From Rhizophagus clarus (Eukaryota; Glomeromycota; Glomeromycetes; Glomerales; Glomeraceae): DNA of 64,000 nt. The notes beneath the pieces are model-generated. The model was not told the origin of the DNA and made no database searches. It saw only the letters and a program-made list of their open reading frames with translations. The position numbers were made by a program, and so were the translations under genes. This document shows positions 1-11,869 of the stretch, one piece after another (within the stretch, counting starts at the first letter, position 1; the number at the start of each line of letters is the position of its first letter). The stretch lies in NCBI GenBank assembly GCA_015698045.1, contig BLAL01000278.1, positions 1,550,001-1,614,000 of the forward strand, given 5' to 3'.

Positions 1-596
1 AAATAAACTTTAAGAAAAATTTGCAATTCTTGCAAATTTTTCTTTTTCTTTTAAGGATAGCCCTGCGGGCATGATTGTTTAAAATAATTTTCAAAATATT
101 GAAAATAATTCATTTCATGTGCAGAAAAATTAGTTTTTGAATAAATTTATTTTTTTGCAAAGGATCAACATACGAGGCTAAAAAATGTAATTTATTTGTG
201 ATGGCTCAACTTAATTAATAATATTACTGACACAGGCGAGGTCAGTGACAAAAGTTTCCTAAAGAAAGTGTTCAAAATAATCAAGTAAAAAAATAAAAAA
301 AAATTTCCTTTGTATGTACATGTTCATGTACTGTACATGTTTAATGTTCTGTTCATAGTACATAAAGTACATATACATAAAGAATAAATGGACCGTTTTT
401 TACCAAAAAGGAAATTATTTTTGATTTCATGGCAATTTAGCATGTGGATCATCTACAAAATTAGATTAGATTGATGATAGAATGAAATAGAAATTTCTAT
501 GCAAAATACGCCGGGAATGTTCTTTCAAAAATGGAATGATTTACAGATTTATTCTATTTTTACAAAAAACGGCCAACAAATGCTTATTTGTGTGTT
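1..596. other. AT-rich spacer with a perfect hairpin, no gene seen
   Basis: No convincing coding region is visible; the longest open frame (499-681) runs across the retroelement junction at 614 and has no recognisable motif. The left edge has a perfect 15-bp inverted repeat (12-26 pairing with 30-44, loop ttc) and then a small GC hairpin, GCCC-TGC-GGGC, at 60-70. Positions 300-385 are rich in short TACATG/GTACAT palindromes. Confidence 0.5.
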
Positions 597-613
597 AATT
601 AAACACATGACTA
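597..613. repeat. Target-site copy 1 of the non-LTR insertions
   Basis: AATTAAACACATGACTA, an exact 17-bp copy of the sequences at 1730-1746 and 7488-7504. It is the left target-site duplication of the element starting at 614. Confidence 0.85.
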
Positions 614-1729
614 AACTCTCTCTCCTTCTTTTTATTTCGCATTTTGGAAATCTTATTTCGCCATATGGGAAGTACCCTTAAGTAAAGAGTATTGTGTAAA
701 GAAGCTGCCCTACACATGCAATAATTATTCACACACCAACTTGCGGTCCGCTACTTGTCTTTATTGGGTCCAGCGGAGCTGTTATAATGTTTTTAACGAC
801 TTTGAAGATGAGGTTGAAGACTTCAAGCTGGAAGAGAGAAATTTTCAAGGTGCTTAGTAGAGAAGGTTCACTTTCTTTTAAAAAGGTGTTGTTCCTGGTG
901 CTGTTTGGTGTTATTTCCTCCTTTACCTGGTTTTTTCCCCTGCTTTAGCGGATGGTTTTCCAGGGTTATGATTTTTTCTTATTTTTTGGTGTATTTTTCT
1001 TGTCTTTTTGTTTTGCCTCCTACTTTTTGGAGTTTTTCTGGGGGGTAGGGGGGTATCCCAAAATTGATCGACATAGGTGGCTTGGTGATTATTTCCTTTT
1101 GAGAGAGTTGGGTGTTTGTGTAAGGAGGGTGCAGATCTTGGTGACCAGTTTTTGGTCAGGTGAGATTATGTTGAGCACGTGTTGGACTATCATGGGTTTT
1201 TACTGCGGTTTTTGATTTTTCTACTTGGGTAAGCGTTCATTAAGTTATTCTGGCCTTTAGGTAGGCATACCTGTCAGTTCTGCAACTATTAGGTTAGTTT
1301 AGGGAACTGTCTGTAGATGGTTGATAGGTAGTAATATTACTCTGGAATATAGTCACTTGGAGAAATTTTTGTTTTTTGATCTTACTGACCAGTGCAGGGT
1401 AGATATACTTATCTTGGGGGCTGGCGGTGTTAGTCATAGGATATCTGCGGGGTACGGGCTTTGACTTACCTGGTCTTTGGATTGGCTGTAAGAGAGGTAG
1501 TGACTATGATTAGGATTAACTGACCGTGAAGGGTTTCAACTCGATGTCGTACTTTCACATTAGTGTCGACCTTTCCTTGCTTAGTTCACCGGTTTAAGTA
1601 GATTATTCTTTTTTGCAATTTAGTATTTTAATGTATGTTCAAATTTTTGTTCTTCATGTAAATAATTTACTTAAATTCGCGTCATGTTAGGTTCCTAACT
1701 GACACCCATACATAAAAATAAAAATAAAA
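614..1729 (+). mobile_element. Short non-LTR-type element, non-autonomous or a relic
   Basis: This 1.1-kb insertion lies between two exact copies of a 17-bp target site and ends in an (AAATA)n-type tail at about 1711-1730, the same tail type as the LINE immediately downstream. Its 3' part shares a short block with the LINE 3' UTR (AAGTAGATTATTCTT here, AAGTAGATTTATTCTT near 7360), so the two are probably related. The plus strand is much richer in G and T than the rest of the window. The one longer open frame, 952-1215 (87 codons), has no motif I recognise and I do not call it a gene. It could be a SINE-like partner mobilised by the LINE or a heavily deleted LINE copy. Confidence 0.65.
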
Positions 1730-1746
1730 AATTAAACACATGACTA
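1730..1746. repeat. Target-site copy 2, between two retroelements
   Basis: An exact copy of the 17-bp site at 597-613. With two more bases (TT) it also matches the copy after the LINE, giving a 19-bp duplication around the LINE. Confidence 0.85.
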
Positions 1747-4700
1747 TTCCCCCAATTCTGAAAAAACACAAAAAACCACAAAACAAACACTTTCGAACAC
1801 TAATATAACAAAAATCGCATCATCTAATATTCGTATGATGAATAAATAAAAAGTATTATATGCTTTAAAAGCAATGAGTGAACATAATATTGATTTTTAT
1901 GGTTTCTCTGAAACCAATATTACAAAACGTCAAGCTGAGATATGGCAAAAACAATTAGGTTTCCATGGCTACTTTAGTTACTCGCAACAAGGGGGCAAAG
2001 GTCAAGGCGTTGGAATTATCGTCCACGCTGACTACAACATCTTCGTACATAAAGCAGTTGCAGATAAAAACGGGCGTCTTATTTATCTCGACTTATATTT
2101 TAGTCAGAACAAAAAACTACGTTTGATTCAAGTGTATGTGAATGCAAACAAAAAAGAAAGATCACAAATTGAAAACTTATACGAAGAAATTGAAAAAACC
2201 GTTGACGATGTCATAAAGAATCACATGGAAATTATCATCATGGGTGACTTTAACATCAATTACCAAAAATACTTATCAGCCTTTGTTAACAACAGATGGT
2301 ATTACAGTTTATTCAGAATGCTCGAAGGCAAACATTGCTTAGACACACTTCCGCTATTTAATGACAACGATGAAGATATTATTACATATACACCTTCTGA
2401 TCCGACCAAGCAACCTGCTAGGTTAGATTATATTTGGGCTTCGTTACCAGCCATTAGTAAATGCCTTGATTGCTCCGTAATCGAGAATGACTACTTCAAG
2501 ACAGATCACAAAACTATCATGCTGTCAATTGATACAGCTGCACTAATTGGCCGGAAAACTGCCAAAATGAACAAAAAGAAAAAGAAAATTACTCGTACTG
2601 TCTTTGCATATGATGAGATGGACAAAGAAGATCATGACGACTTCAGATGGGACAACTTCAAGAAAGAACTTGATGCACGGATTGATCAACTTGATCTTAA
2701 AAGCAGAAAGATTACAAAAAGACGCCATATTGATAGCGTATGGGATTGTCTTAGACAGATTATCATGAAAGCTGCTAAAGAGAAGATTAAGAACAGAGAA
2801 GTAGTAAAGAACAAAATTAAGACTACTCCTGAACAAAAATTGGCAATATATTATGATTTGAGATATATTATCAACCGTATACAAGAAATCTGTTCCCTTA
2901 AAAGGAAATTAAGAAATGTCCCTGATCTGGAAATGATCGACAGGTGGACGCGACTCCAAGTCACGATCTCTAAACTAAAAGACAAATATGGGATAATTAC
3001 CACCCTTCATCTTCTTACTTTTAACGATAACTCTCACTTCACTCTGTACTTGAAAGAGTTGAATGATATTTGCAAACATCTGAGACACGTGTTCAAGATT
3101 GAACTTCATATCTTGGAACAAGAACAAATCGTATCGAGTATCAAAAAATGCTGCGTCAACTATAAAGACGACCAAGCTAAGATGATTACCTTTATTACTG
3201 AAAAAGAAATGGCTCATATTTCTATTGAAAAAATTTATAAGAAAGACCATAATAATAATGAATCCCTCATCACAGATGAATCAGAAGTGTTACGAGAAAC
3301 CAACCACCACTTTCAGACTATAGTGGGATCTGTCAACAAAAAGAAACCTATTCAAGGGCGCTGGAAAAAACAATACAAACCTCTTGATAATGTTAATGAT
3401 GACATATATTCTGACATAATGAACCTACCATCTAAAGATGAATGGCTTGATATAATTAGAAATACTCCTAATGGAAAGGCTGCCGGTCCCTCTGGCATCT
3501 CCAATGAAATATTGAAGCATCTATGTGATGATTGTCACGATATTTTATATTATTTGATTTGTAAAATTATAGAATTTGGCTACCTCCCCAAACAATGGAA
3601 ACAGGCAACGGTATTCCCCATCGCCAAACCGAAGCCCTTCAACTGCGAGTTATCGAATTCCTGACCAATTACACTATTAGAAACCACAAGAAAAGCACTT
3701 ATTACATTGTTGAACCGACGTTTAACAACAATTTTGAAAGATCATAATGTTTTACAGGCCAACCAATTCGCTGGTTTGCCTAAGCAATCGACTTTTGAAC
3801 CCATAAGAATCGTTAATGAACTCCTCCAAGACGCTAATGACAACAACAATGAATTATGGATATTATCCCAGGATATGGGTAAGGCCTATGATCGAGTTAA
3901 TACCTTCCAACTCAAGAAAGCCATGGAAAGAATCAGGATTCCTACAGCATATACTAGTTTGATCCTAGAACTCTTCAAAGACAGACAAAACCAAGTAGTC
4001 ACGGCTTATGGAAAGACGCCTGCTTATGACGTTCTAACGGGTATCGACCAGGGGGAAGTTATTTCGCCCATCTTATGGTGCATATACTATGACCCCCTCC
4101 TCGCTAAAATTAACAAACATAGCTTGGGATACACCTTCAGCACGAAAAATATTACTAAAGCACAGGAAGAACCAACTGAGATTCTCCAACAAAACATTCC
4201 TGTTATGGCCTACATGGACGATACCCAGTGGATCACTGATGAGAAGCATAAATTAGAAAAAATGCTGTATATTGCAGATTCTTTCTACCGACTTAATGAC
4301 ATTCAGATTAACAAAGATAAATCTGAACTCATGATGAGAGCAAAGAAACGACGCCATCGATACTCTCATAATTACAATGACAAAATTCTTATTCAATTTG
4401 GAAGAGATCATATCAACATTAAAGCCAAACACCCCTGCGAACCTACCCGTATTCTGGGAGTGCATTTCAATATCGAAAATGATAACAGATATTTAATATC
4501 CAAAATCAAAACTGAAGTTGATCATCTTACTAATCTTATGTATAAGAAGAAGATTACTGATAAACACATCCTTTACATATTCAATCGTATCATTATTCCC
4601 AGAATTGAATATTGGTCGCAAGTTACGGTCTTGTCCAAAAAAGACACAGAAAATTTGATCATTCCCTTTAGAAGGATGTTCAAGAATAAATTGAAATTCG

Positions 4701-7487
4701 CTCAAACAGCTCCCAATGCAATTTTGGACAACCCTTATATATATGGATACAGAAATCTTTACGAAAATCAACTTCAAGTGAAAATTACTGAATTCTGCAT
4801 CCAACTTAACGATACTGGCGTCCTTGGAAAAGTTACTCAAATTCGCTTAAAGTCATTACAGATTCAACTATGGAGTTCAACTAATTTAGTTCAGAAAATC
4901 CCGTTTGATAAACTTCCTCGTTCCATGAGGAATAATTATCTTTTGAATATGTCTTTACTTTGTAAAGACAATAATATATCCTTTAATATAATTAATAGAA
5001 ATGAATTTTCTAATATTGATGGAGGCAAAGTACCACTTACCGACGTTGTTAGTAACAAATTTTATTCAGAGTTTAGACCAACACTTCGAAGAAATCTTAT
5101 TCTGTTCTTAAATCAGGTCATTTCTGGGGACAAATCACGCTTACTTTTATGGGCTGATATTATTAATAAATATTATTATCCTCAAGATACCAATAATAAA
5201 GGTACTAAGGAAGCTAAATGGTACAAACATCTCAAACCGCTGATTACTGTTGACGGTTACAATCTACACGATCACATCAAACAACTTTTTACGGCACGTT
5301 TTGATAATGTTGAAGATAGCCACCCATACGACATCGAAAAAAGAGATAGATCCCTAGTCGCAATCTATAATCCACATCACAACTCCTTCCTTCTTGGAAA
5401 AGTTCACAAATTCAACAATGATGATAGTGTTGTTCTCAAACACTTTATCTCTGACTTCTCCTTGTCCACTATAGATCGTACTTATGTTTCACAATGTGAC
5501 ATCCCTCATTGTAATGCGAATATTTCCACCAAAGGATCTATTTGTACTTTCACAGCACAACACCAACATCTTGTACCCTTGTTGACGGCCAGGAAATTTA
5601 CGAAAGAAAAGATTAAAGAAAGCCACTATATTAATTATAATGCTTTTAATCTTTTTGATATAGCAAAGAAGAAGTTTGAACTTTCACCAAGTCCGTTATC
5701 GAACAGTCACGTGACCACAATGCATCAACAGGATAATATTATTCTTGATATATTAAAACCATCACCTTCCAGAAACAAGCTACTGATTATTCAAAGGACA
5801 TTAGCAGTTTGCAACAATCCTAACAGACACATCTTCGAGTTCTATACGGACGGATCACTCATCAATCCGGGTTCTGAACAATGTAGTATTAGCTGTTCGT
5901 TTGCGCTATTACAAAATATATTTGATATACCAGAAGTAGAATTTTCCTGTACATTTGAAAAATGGCCTTCTGCATATAGAGGAGAATTATTAGCTGTCAC
6001 CCTAGCTTTAATCGTCGTTCCGCCTAACAGCAAAGTTATGATCAAAACAGACTCACTTAACGTCATATCGCAATTCGAACAATTGAAAAAATCAAGATTC
6101 TCTCAGAGCGCTAGAGAATACTTTAAGACTAATAATAACGTTTTATGGAATGTCTTAATCAGAATCATCACAAAATTGAATCTTCTTGTGGAGCTGTTTA
6201 AAGTACCTGCACATGCTGACTGCGATGGTAATAATTATGCTGACAAGTTGACGAAGGACGCACACTTTGACCAGGATAACCATATTTTATTTAAATCAGA
6301 TGCTACTACAATGAAACTCCTTCCACAATGGAATGGAATCACTATTGAAAATAAACTAAAAAGATTCATACGTACAACTACTACTTACAAAGGCTTGGAA
6401 AAATTCATCAATTTACGAAGAAATACGAAATATCGAAAATTAGAAGTTGATTGGACTTCTACTTTCCAATGTCTTAATTGCGATATACAAAATAACGAAA
6501 CTTCAATGTCATCGTCAAAGATTAAAGCGCAGAAGGTTCACTTATTAATTGAGGAAATACCTACTATAATACAAATGAAAAAGTCCTTTTTGGAAATTTA
6601 TGACGATTGGAAGTGCCCAAGTTGCGGTCTCGAAGATGAAACATTCAATCACGTGTGGTCATGTGATGAACATAAGAATACTTTGCTAAGAATACGAAAT
6701 AGAACTATTGATCTATTAGTATATTGGATATTAGAATGTGACTCTCATCTCCAAAATGTTCCTGTCGCTTCCTCATTACATAGCCTTCATATATGGGATA
6801 TTGGCTATAACATTAATGAGTTTACTTTTATTGATCTCATCAAGAGTATCATTCCGTCAATGTTATATCACACAATTAATTCTTGGATTACCAAAGATAA
6901 TTCAATTAAAATATTAATACAGATGCGACAATATATTTTTGAACAAACATTTACAGAAGTTTGGCTTCCTCGATGCTCTTACTTAAAAGAGTTCGAACGG
7001 TCATTGGGATTAACAAAAAAGAAAAAATTAACGTTAAAAAATTTTAGATCGTTATCCCCTAATAATAATAATAATAATAGTTTAGAAAATTCGTTTGATG
7101 CACTAGAAAGTATTAGAAAAAATATATATTTTGGTTATAGTATTATTGATTTTTATACTAATCTTACTTCGTAACGCGCCATGTAGATTTAAAATTATGA
7201 CTTATAGAAATTTTTCATAGGTTTGTTTATTTTTCTTCTGCGAGAGCGGGTCTCAGTTCACCTCATTGAGTGAAAGAGGCAGTGGGTGTCTATGGGAATG
7301 GTTCTTTAGTAGTGGGTTACTTTTAGATAGTTCTATTTATTATTCACTCCACTGTCGAAGTAGATTTATTCTTCTAGTAGTTTTGTTTATTTTATTATTT
7401 CATTTTTCATTTTTTTGTATTGATTTGTTATAATTTTTTATGTATGCATTCTACTATCTCTTAAATAAAAATAAAAATAAAAATAAA
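1747..7487 (+). mobile_element. LINE-type non-LTR retrotransposon
   Basis: A 5.7-kb element flanked by a 17-19-bp target-site duplication and ending in an (AAATA)n tail at about 7463-7490. It carries one long reading frame with an APE-type endonuclease, reverse transcriptase, RNase H and a C-terminal zinc knuckle, then a 3' UTR of about 310 bp (7175-7487). The reading frame is open right up to the 5' junction and the endonuclease lacks a clean N-terminus, so the copy is probably 5'-truncated, as is usual for target-primed reverse transcription. The domain order fits RNase H-bearing LINE groups such as Tad or I; I cannot assign the clade without a tree. Confidence 0.9.
1835..7174 (+). pseudogene. 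LINE polyprotein (endonuclease-RT-RNase H) with two in-frame stops
   Basis: One continuous frame runs from ATG 1835 (open further back to 1751) to the stop at 7172-7174, interrupted only by TAA 1847-1849 and TGA 3662-3664. No frameshift is seen. Numbering from ATG 1874, the APE endonuclease shows SETN (E13), MGDFN (D125, N127), LDYIW (D185) and TDH (D211, H212). The RT starts with GKAAGPSGI near 3475 and WKQATVFPIAKP just before the second stop. After it come QDMGKAYD (motif A), DQGEVISP (motif B) and YMDD (4211-4222, motif C). RNase H has YTDGS (D at 5849), RGEL, KTDS and a final YAD (about 6240). A C-x2-C-x8-H-x4-C knuckle lies at 6608-6680. The second stop replaces an expected Arg-like codon (CGA to TGA) in the conserved segment before PITLL. 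The copy is dead as read, but decayed by point mutation only. Confidence 0.9.
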
Positions 7488-7504
7488 AATTAAACACATG
7501 ACTA
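7488..7504. repeat. Target-site copy 3, right flank of the LINE
   Basis: An exact copy of AATTAAACACATGACTA directly after the A-rich tail. The two following bases extend its match to the copy at 1730. Confidence 0.85.
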
Positions 7505-9180
7505 TTTTTTAATAATTTGCAAAAAATATAAATTGTTCTATAGTTTCAGACCAATAAACAATTTGATACGTGTCTATATATCATATTGATATGAATAATA
7601 AATTTAATACGCAACAATACTTTGTGTAATTTGTGCATAATTTTATTGTAATGTCCTTTTTGTTTACATCTAATTAAAAGCATAATAAATATTCTTTACA
7701 TTGTTTTAACTATTTAAAAAATTCATGTTCGTGTATTAATGATAATATTTTGCAAATCACTGATCAGTTTGGCAAAAAATAAAAATTTAATTTTTTTTTT
7801 TTTAGATAACGATCATAGATCAGTTTTGTGGAGATCAACCAAACCTAAAAAATTTGTTGATAACTTGTATTGTGTTTATATTCTAATTGTAATTTGATTT
7901 CAAAAAAAACTTGATGGACGTACAAAATGCTGTATATATCAATATTTTGAATTTAAAAGAAAAATAAATAATAAAAATATATGTATTGAATAAAAAAAAA
8001 AAAAAAAATTTAAAAAGTTAACATGTAAATTTTTTTTCTTAATTTTATTATAATTTAAAATAATCCGTGAAAATTAAAACATCATTATAAAAATGAAACC
8101 AAAAATTTTCATTTATTATTTTAAATCTATAAAAAATTTTAATGTTGTATGCTACTATCAAGTCCTATAATCTTATATTACTAACTTCTTTTGTTATGAT
8201 TAATAATATGACAAATGTTTGTTCATATAGTTGTTAACAACCCACCTTGTTTTAATTATGACAATATTGCTACATAAAATGCTTGGATTGTAAACCAAAG
8301 TTATTCTATTGCTTAATTATTTTCATAATAAAATTAATTTATTTCATTATTCTATACATTTTGATTATTACCAGTTCAATTCATTCAATTCAAATGAAAT
8401 TAAACTGTTACAATTATATGTGATGAACAAGATGTTAACAATTTGCCTAAAAAGTATACATTTATTTTAGTTATTTTAAATTAGTGCTCAAGTGAAAATA
8501 ATTCAACTACTATTATAACTTTGATGGAAACTTTCAATTCAGGAGATTAAAAGTTCAGAAAATTGTTACGATTTACGAAAATAGACTTGTAACTTGTTAA
8601 TGATAGATCTATAATTTCAAAGGATTTTTTTTTAAAATTGTATACTATATCTAGTCATATTATAATAATTATAATAATAAATTACAATTATTTATTAACT
8701 GAGAATTAACTATTTATTTATTATATTAAGTAACTAGGTAAATGGGAACTGTTGGAGCATCTGTGTTATAATCACAAGATTATTTTTTATTGCTGCTCAA
8801 AACTTGATTGGTCAATACATAGCAGATATATCATTTTTTATCTTCTTTTAAAAATGATTAATAGAAAAGAAAAAGAAATCACAAAGGAATAGATACAAGA
8901 ATTTCACCCAACAGCAATTATGAAAATATTGCTGGAAGTTTTTCAGCAAGGTTAAGTGATATAGGAAAACCTCTTCAATAATTTATAGAACTATAATATT
9001 AATAACATGAAGGATGATATATATAAACATAAATAACTAATAATAATATATATTATAGTAAATATTAAGATATATTATCGTTATAAGCAGTTAAATAACT
9101 GGTAAGTAAGCTAACTAGGCAAATACCATCGATGATTATAAGCAAACCAAATAACTGAAAGTATATGTCATAAACATAAC
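7505..9180. other. AT-rich intergenic sequence, nothing identified
   Basis: Homopolymer A and T runs (for example near 7793 and 7990) and scattered short palindromes. No open frame of note and no terminal repeats recognised on either strand. Confidence 0.5.
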
Positions 9181-10130
9181 AGATAAATGTCTAGTATGTC
9201 AGAAATATCAATGATAACAAATAAAAGTCCGTATCTATCAAGAAGTATAATGAAGCCCTATAAAAAATAAATGTCCGGAAAATGTTATCGAAAATGTCCG
9301 GAAAATGTCCAGAATAAATCTGATGTGTCCGGAAAATGTCCACTTTTTTGGTACATGTCTGACACACTTCTGATACTTAAAATTTTGACATGTCCTAACT
9401 TTGTCTAGAATTCATCCAGTATTTGTTTGGTATAAAATTTTGGACAAATTCCAGACAGTTAAACCTGGACAAATTCTGGACATAGCAAAAAAAACCAGAT
9501 AGACAAATTCTGGACATGAAAAAGTTCAGGACAAATTCTGGATACTATTTCCAAAAAAGGATAAATTAATTTTGTAAAAAAATGCAAAAAGCACAAAACT
9601 GACATTCAAAATCTTTTCTGTCGTACTAATTAAAATTGCAGAGCAGGCAAAAATACTATATATCTATGATATAAAAATTCTGGGTTAAGGAATAATGATG
9701 ATCATCTATCCATTGATCATCTTTTGTGGCAAAATTTTACAAAAATACATTTCTGGACAATTTCAGGACAAATTCCTGATATCCCAGAAATGCAGTGTTT
9801 TCAGAACAGTTTCCGGACACACAGTGTCCAGAATTTCTGGACAATTATTTAGACAATTTTTCTGGACATTTTCTGGATATTATCCGGACACATATTTTTT
9901 ATAGGGAAGCAACTGACGACAAATATCACAGACATCACCTGACAAGAAGCATCATGAGCAACAGACAACAAACGTCACGGACATAAATGTCTTTATCTGA
10001 CAAGAGACATCATGAGCGAGCAACTGACAACAAATATCACGGACATAAATGTCCGTACTTGATAAGAAGTATTATGAGACAAATATCACGGACATAAATG
10101 TCCGTACCTGATAAGTAGGATTATCGGATG
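9181..10130. repeat. Palindromic minisatellite, split by a transposon
   Basis: Degenerate units of roughly 50-60 bp built around CGGACATAAATGTCCG, a palindrome with 7-bp arms and an AA centre, followed by a TGATAAGAAGTATTATGAG-type segment and ACTGACAACAAATATCA. Units are clear at 9909-10130. A more decayed part lies at about 9181-9255, and the 651-bp element at 9256 sits inside a unit. Confidence 0.65.
9256..9906. mobile_element. 651-bp terminal-inverted-repeat element (CCCTATA type)
   Basis: The ends are CCCTATAAAAAATA on the left and TATTTTTTATAGGG on the right, continuing as imperfect inverted repeats with TGTCCGGA and AATGTCC motifs. The arms are packed with TGTCCGGAAAATGTCC and TTCTGGACA variants facing inward, which look like subterminal transposase-binding repeats. 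The flanks give a 3-bp duplication (aag), and the surrounding minisatellite unit reads continuously once the element is removed. No transposase is encoded, so it is a MITE-like passenger. A 3-bp duplication fits several superfamilies; I do not assign one. Confidence 0.7.
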
Positions 10131-10571
10131 TTACTGTATGGGCACTTTATCCATGACATAGCATGCAAGTCAGGGTATATCACGGACATGAGTTGAAACC
10201 ATGGGCGGACCATGAAGGATATAACTTAGGCACTTGAGACATGAAATGTAAGGTTAGAGCCTTTGTTGATCGGTCGGATGGGGTGATATTTTTATAGTTG
10301 GAAAAAAAAATTATACTATTTTATGCAAAATAGTAACAAAAATTTATTTACTGCGGAAGCCTTAGCCTTGGTTTGGGTTTTCTCTTATTTTAAATATTAT
10401 CAACCACATACCCTACATAGTTTTTGAGATTTCAAGAAGAGTTTTTTGCAACGTTTGATAACCAACAACTCTCTTGCAAGTGGCCCTCTGATTTGGGTGT
10501 GATGTTTATGTGGTGAATCTGCTGTCACACGAATAAAAAATGCCCGTTATTCGTAACATACGTCTTTATTA

Positions 10572-10757
10572 CTAACAAACATATACTGTTGACGTATTCT
10601 TCCATTTTGCCGCATAAACCGAAACAAGTCCTCCAGAGCCGATAATATTAGAATCATCGAAGTTTTGAGGACCATATTGATTAATTATCTTGTTCTCCAA
10701 TAATACCTTTACCCTATTGCCATAATGTACCTTGGCCGTTTGCATTGATGTATGCAT
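10572..10757 (-). pseudogene. Protein kinase N-lobe fragment
   Basis: The minus strand encodes about 60 residues ending in a glycine-rich loop, with IIGSGGLVSVYAAKW near the C-terminal end. This is the ATP-binding loop (GxGGxxxVY) followed by the start of the strand that should carry the VAIK lysine. The frame stops right after TSTVY, before that lysine, and I find no further kinase exon downstream on the minus strand. Its style (N-[FI]-x-x-S-N-I-I-G-S-G-G) matches the very large kinase families of Glomeromycotina. It is probably a decayed or transposon-carried fragment; a real first exon with a distant partner is possible but not seen. Confidence 0.6.
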
Positions 10758-10759
10758 AT

Positions 10760-11869
10760 TGGCGTTTATTGATTTGTTTTTTGGGTAAAAAAAAAACCGA
10801 TTTGATATAAATACGGCTTGATCTTATTGTGGCGCAGTTTCTTGTCCTGTCAAAGCAAAAATTTTCTTTAAAAAAAAATGTCTTGTATTGACCAAACAAA
10901 AAGGAATAAAAAGCGTATAAATGTTTTTATCGCTTTCTTAAATTGAAAGTAATATAAGTAATACTTTTCACAATGATGTTAAAACAATAAACTATTAGCT
11001 AGGTTTGGAGTTTTCTCGTATTTTTCGAAACGTAGAAGGTGTATTATAAATTATGCCAATTCAATAAACGTAAACGAAAGAAATAAAATTTAACAGAGCA
11101 AAATACTGAGTTGAAAAATTATATTCCTTTACACTTTACACACAGTATGAGTAATACCTCCGCATCTAATAATTCCTGATACAGTATATAACGTTATACG
11201 AGTATTATACATTATAGTTATGGTACCGTTACGATTTATCTCTTGGCCACATGTCCCGCATACAGTATATGTAACACAAAATATGAAAGTAGTTAGTCTA
11301 ATTCTACTGTTTATTGTGACGGGATTACAGATTAGTCTAATCAGGTGGCTTTATTATCGACGAACACTTATTTGTTTCAATCGGAATTATGTACAGCAAA
11401 ATATGCAAAGCTCAGTTCAATATACTCTCCAATGGTCTCCATACATATTTTGCAGCGTATCTAATGTTACCATCTTCTATTTTCTATCATACAAATAAAA
11501 ATCGCTAGGTAATGTTATTTATGTTAAAAGATATTGACCTCAAGACCCCACCTATTGTACGGCCTCGTTGGTTGTTATGCGCAGTTTAGTGGATACGTCA
11601 TCCACTAATATTCTATTTCTTCGAAAATAAAATTCGTTGTTTTTCTATCAAATAAATGGGCATAGTGCGTGTAGTAGCTTTTGGAACGTTCAATAAATAT
11701 TTGGGGAAAGAATAAGATAACGTGGGAAACTATACTTCAGTTTCAGTATTATAGATAGAAATTTGTCAGCACATTTGTTACAGTACAAATATCCACACAT
11801 AGAATTATTACATTTTTTATAGCCATTTTTCTATTAGCAGTTGGGAAGTTGACGATTTTTCTAAATTAT
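10760..11869. other. Intergenic, no supported gene
   Basis: Many short ATACAGTAT-like motifs and one palindrome, GATTAGTCTAATC near 11330. The 92-codon open frame at 11220-11498 shows no homologous motif, and its composition matches the surrounding spacer, so I do not call it. Confidence 0.45.

Noticed and set aside
952-1215. 87-codon open frame in the short retroelement
   Set aside because: The composition is dominated by Phe, Gly and Trp from a GT-rich stretch, with no motif; probably non-coding.
3707-7174. Separate second ORF of the LINE beginning at 3707
   Set aside because: The apparent start is a TTG in the same frame as the upstream part; it is one polyprotein interrupted by TGA 3662.
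11220-11498. 92-codon open frame with a hydrophobic middle
   Set aside because: No homologous motif, spacer-like codon use and no conservation elsewhere in the window.
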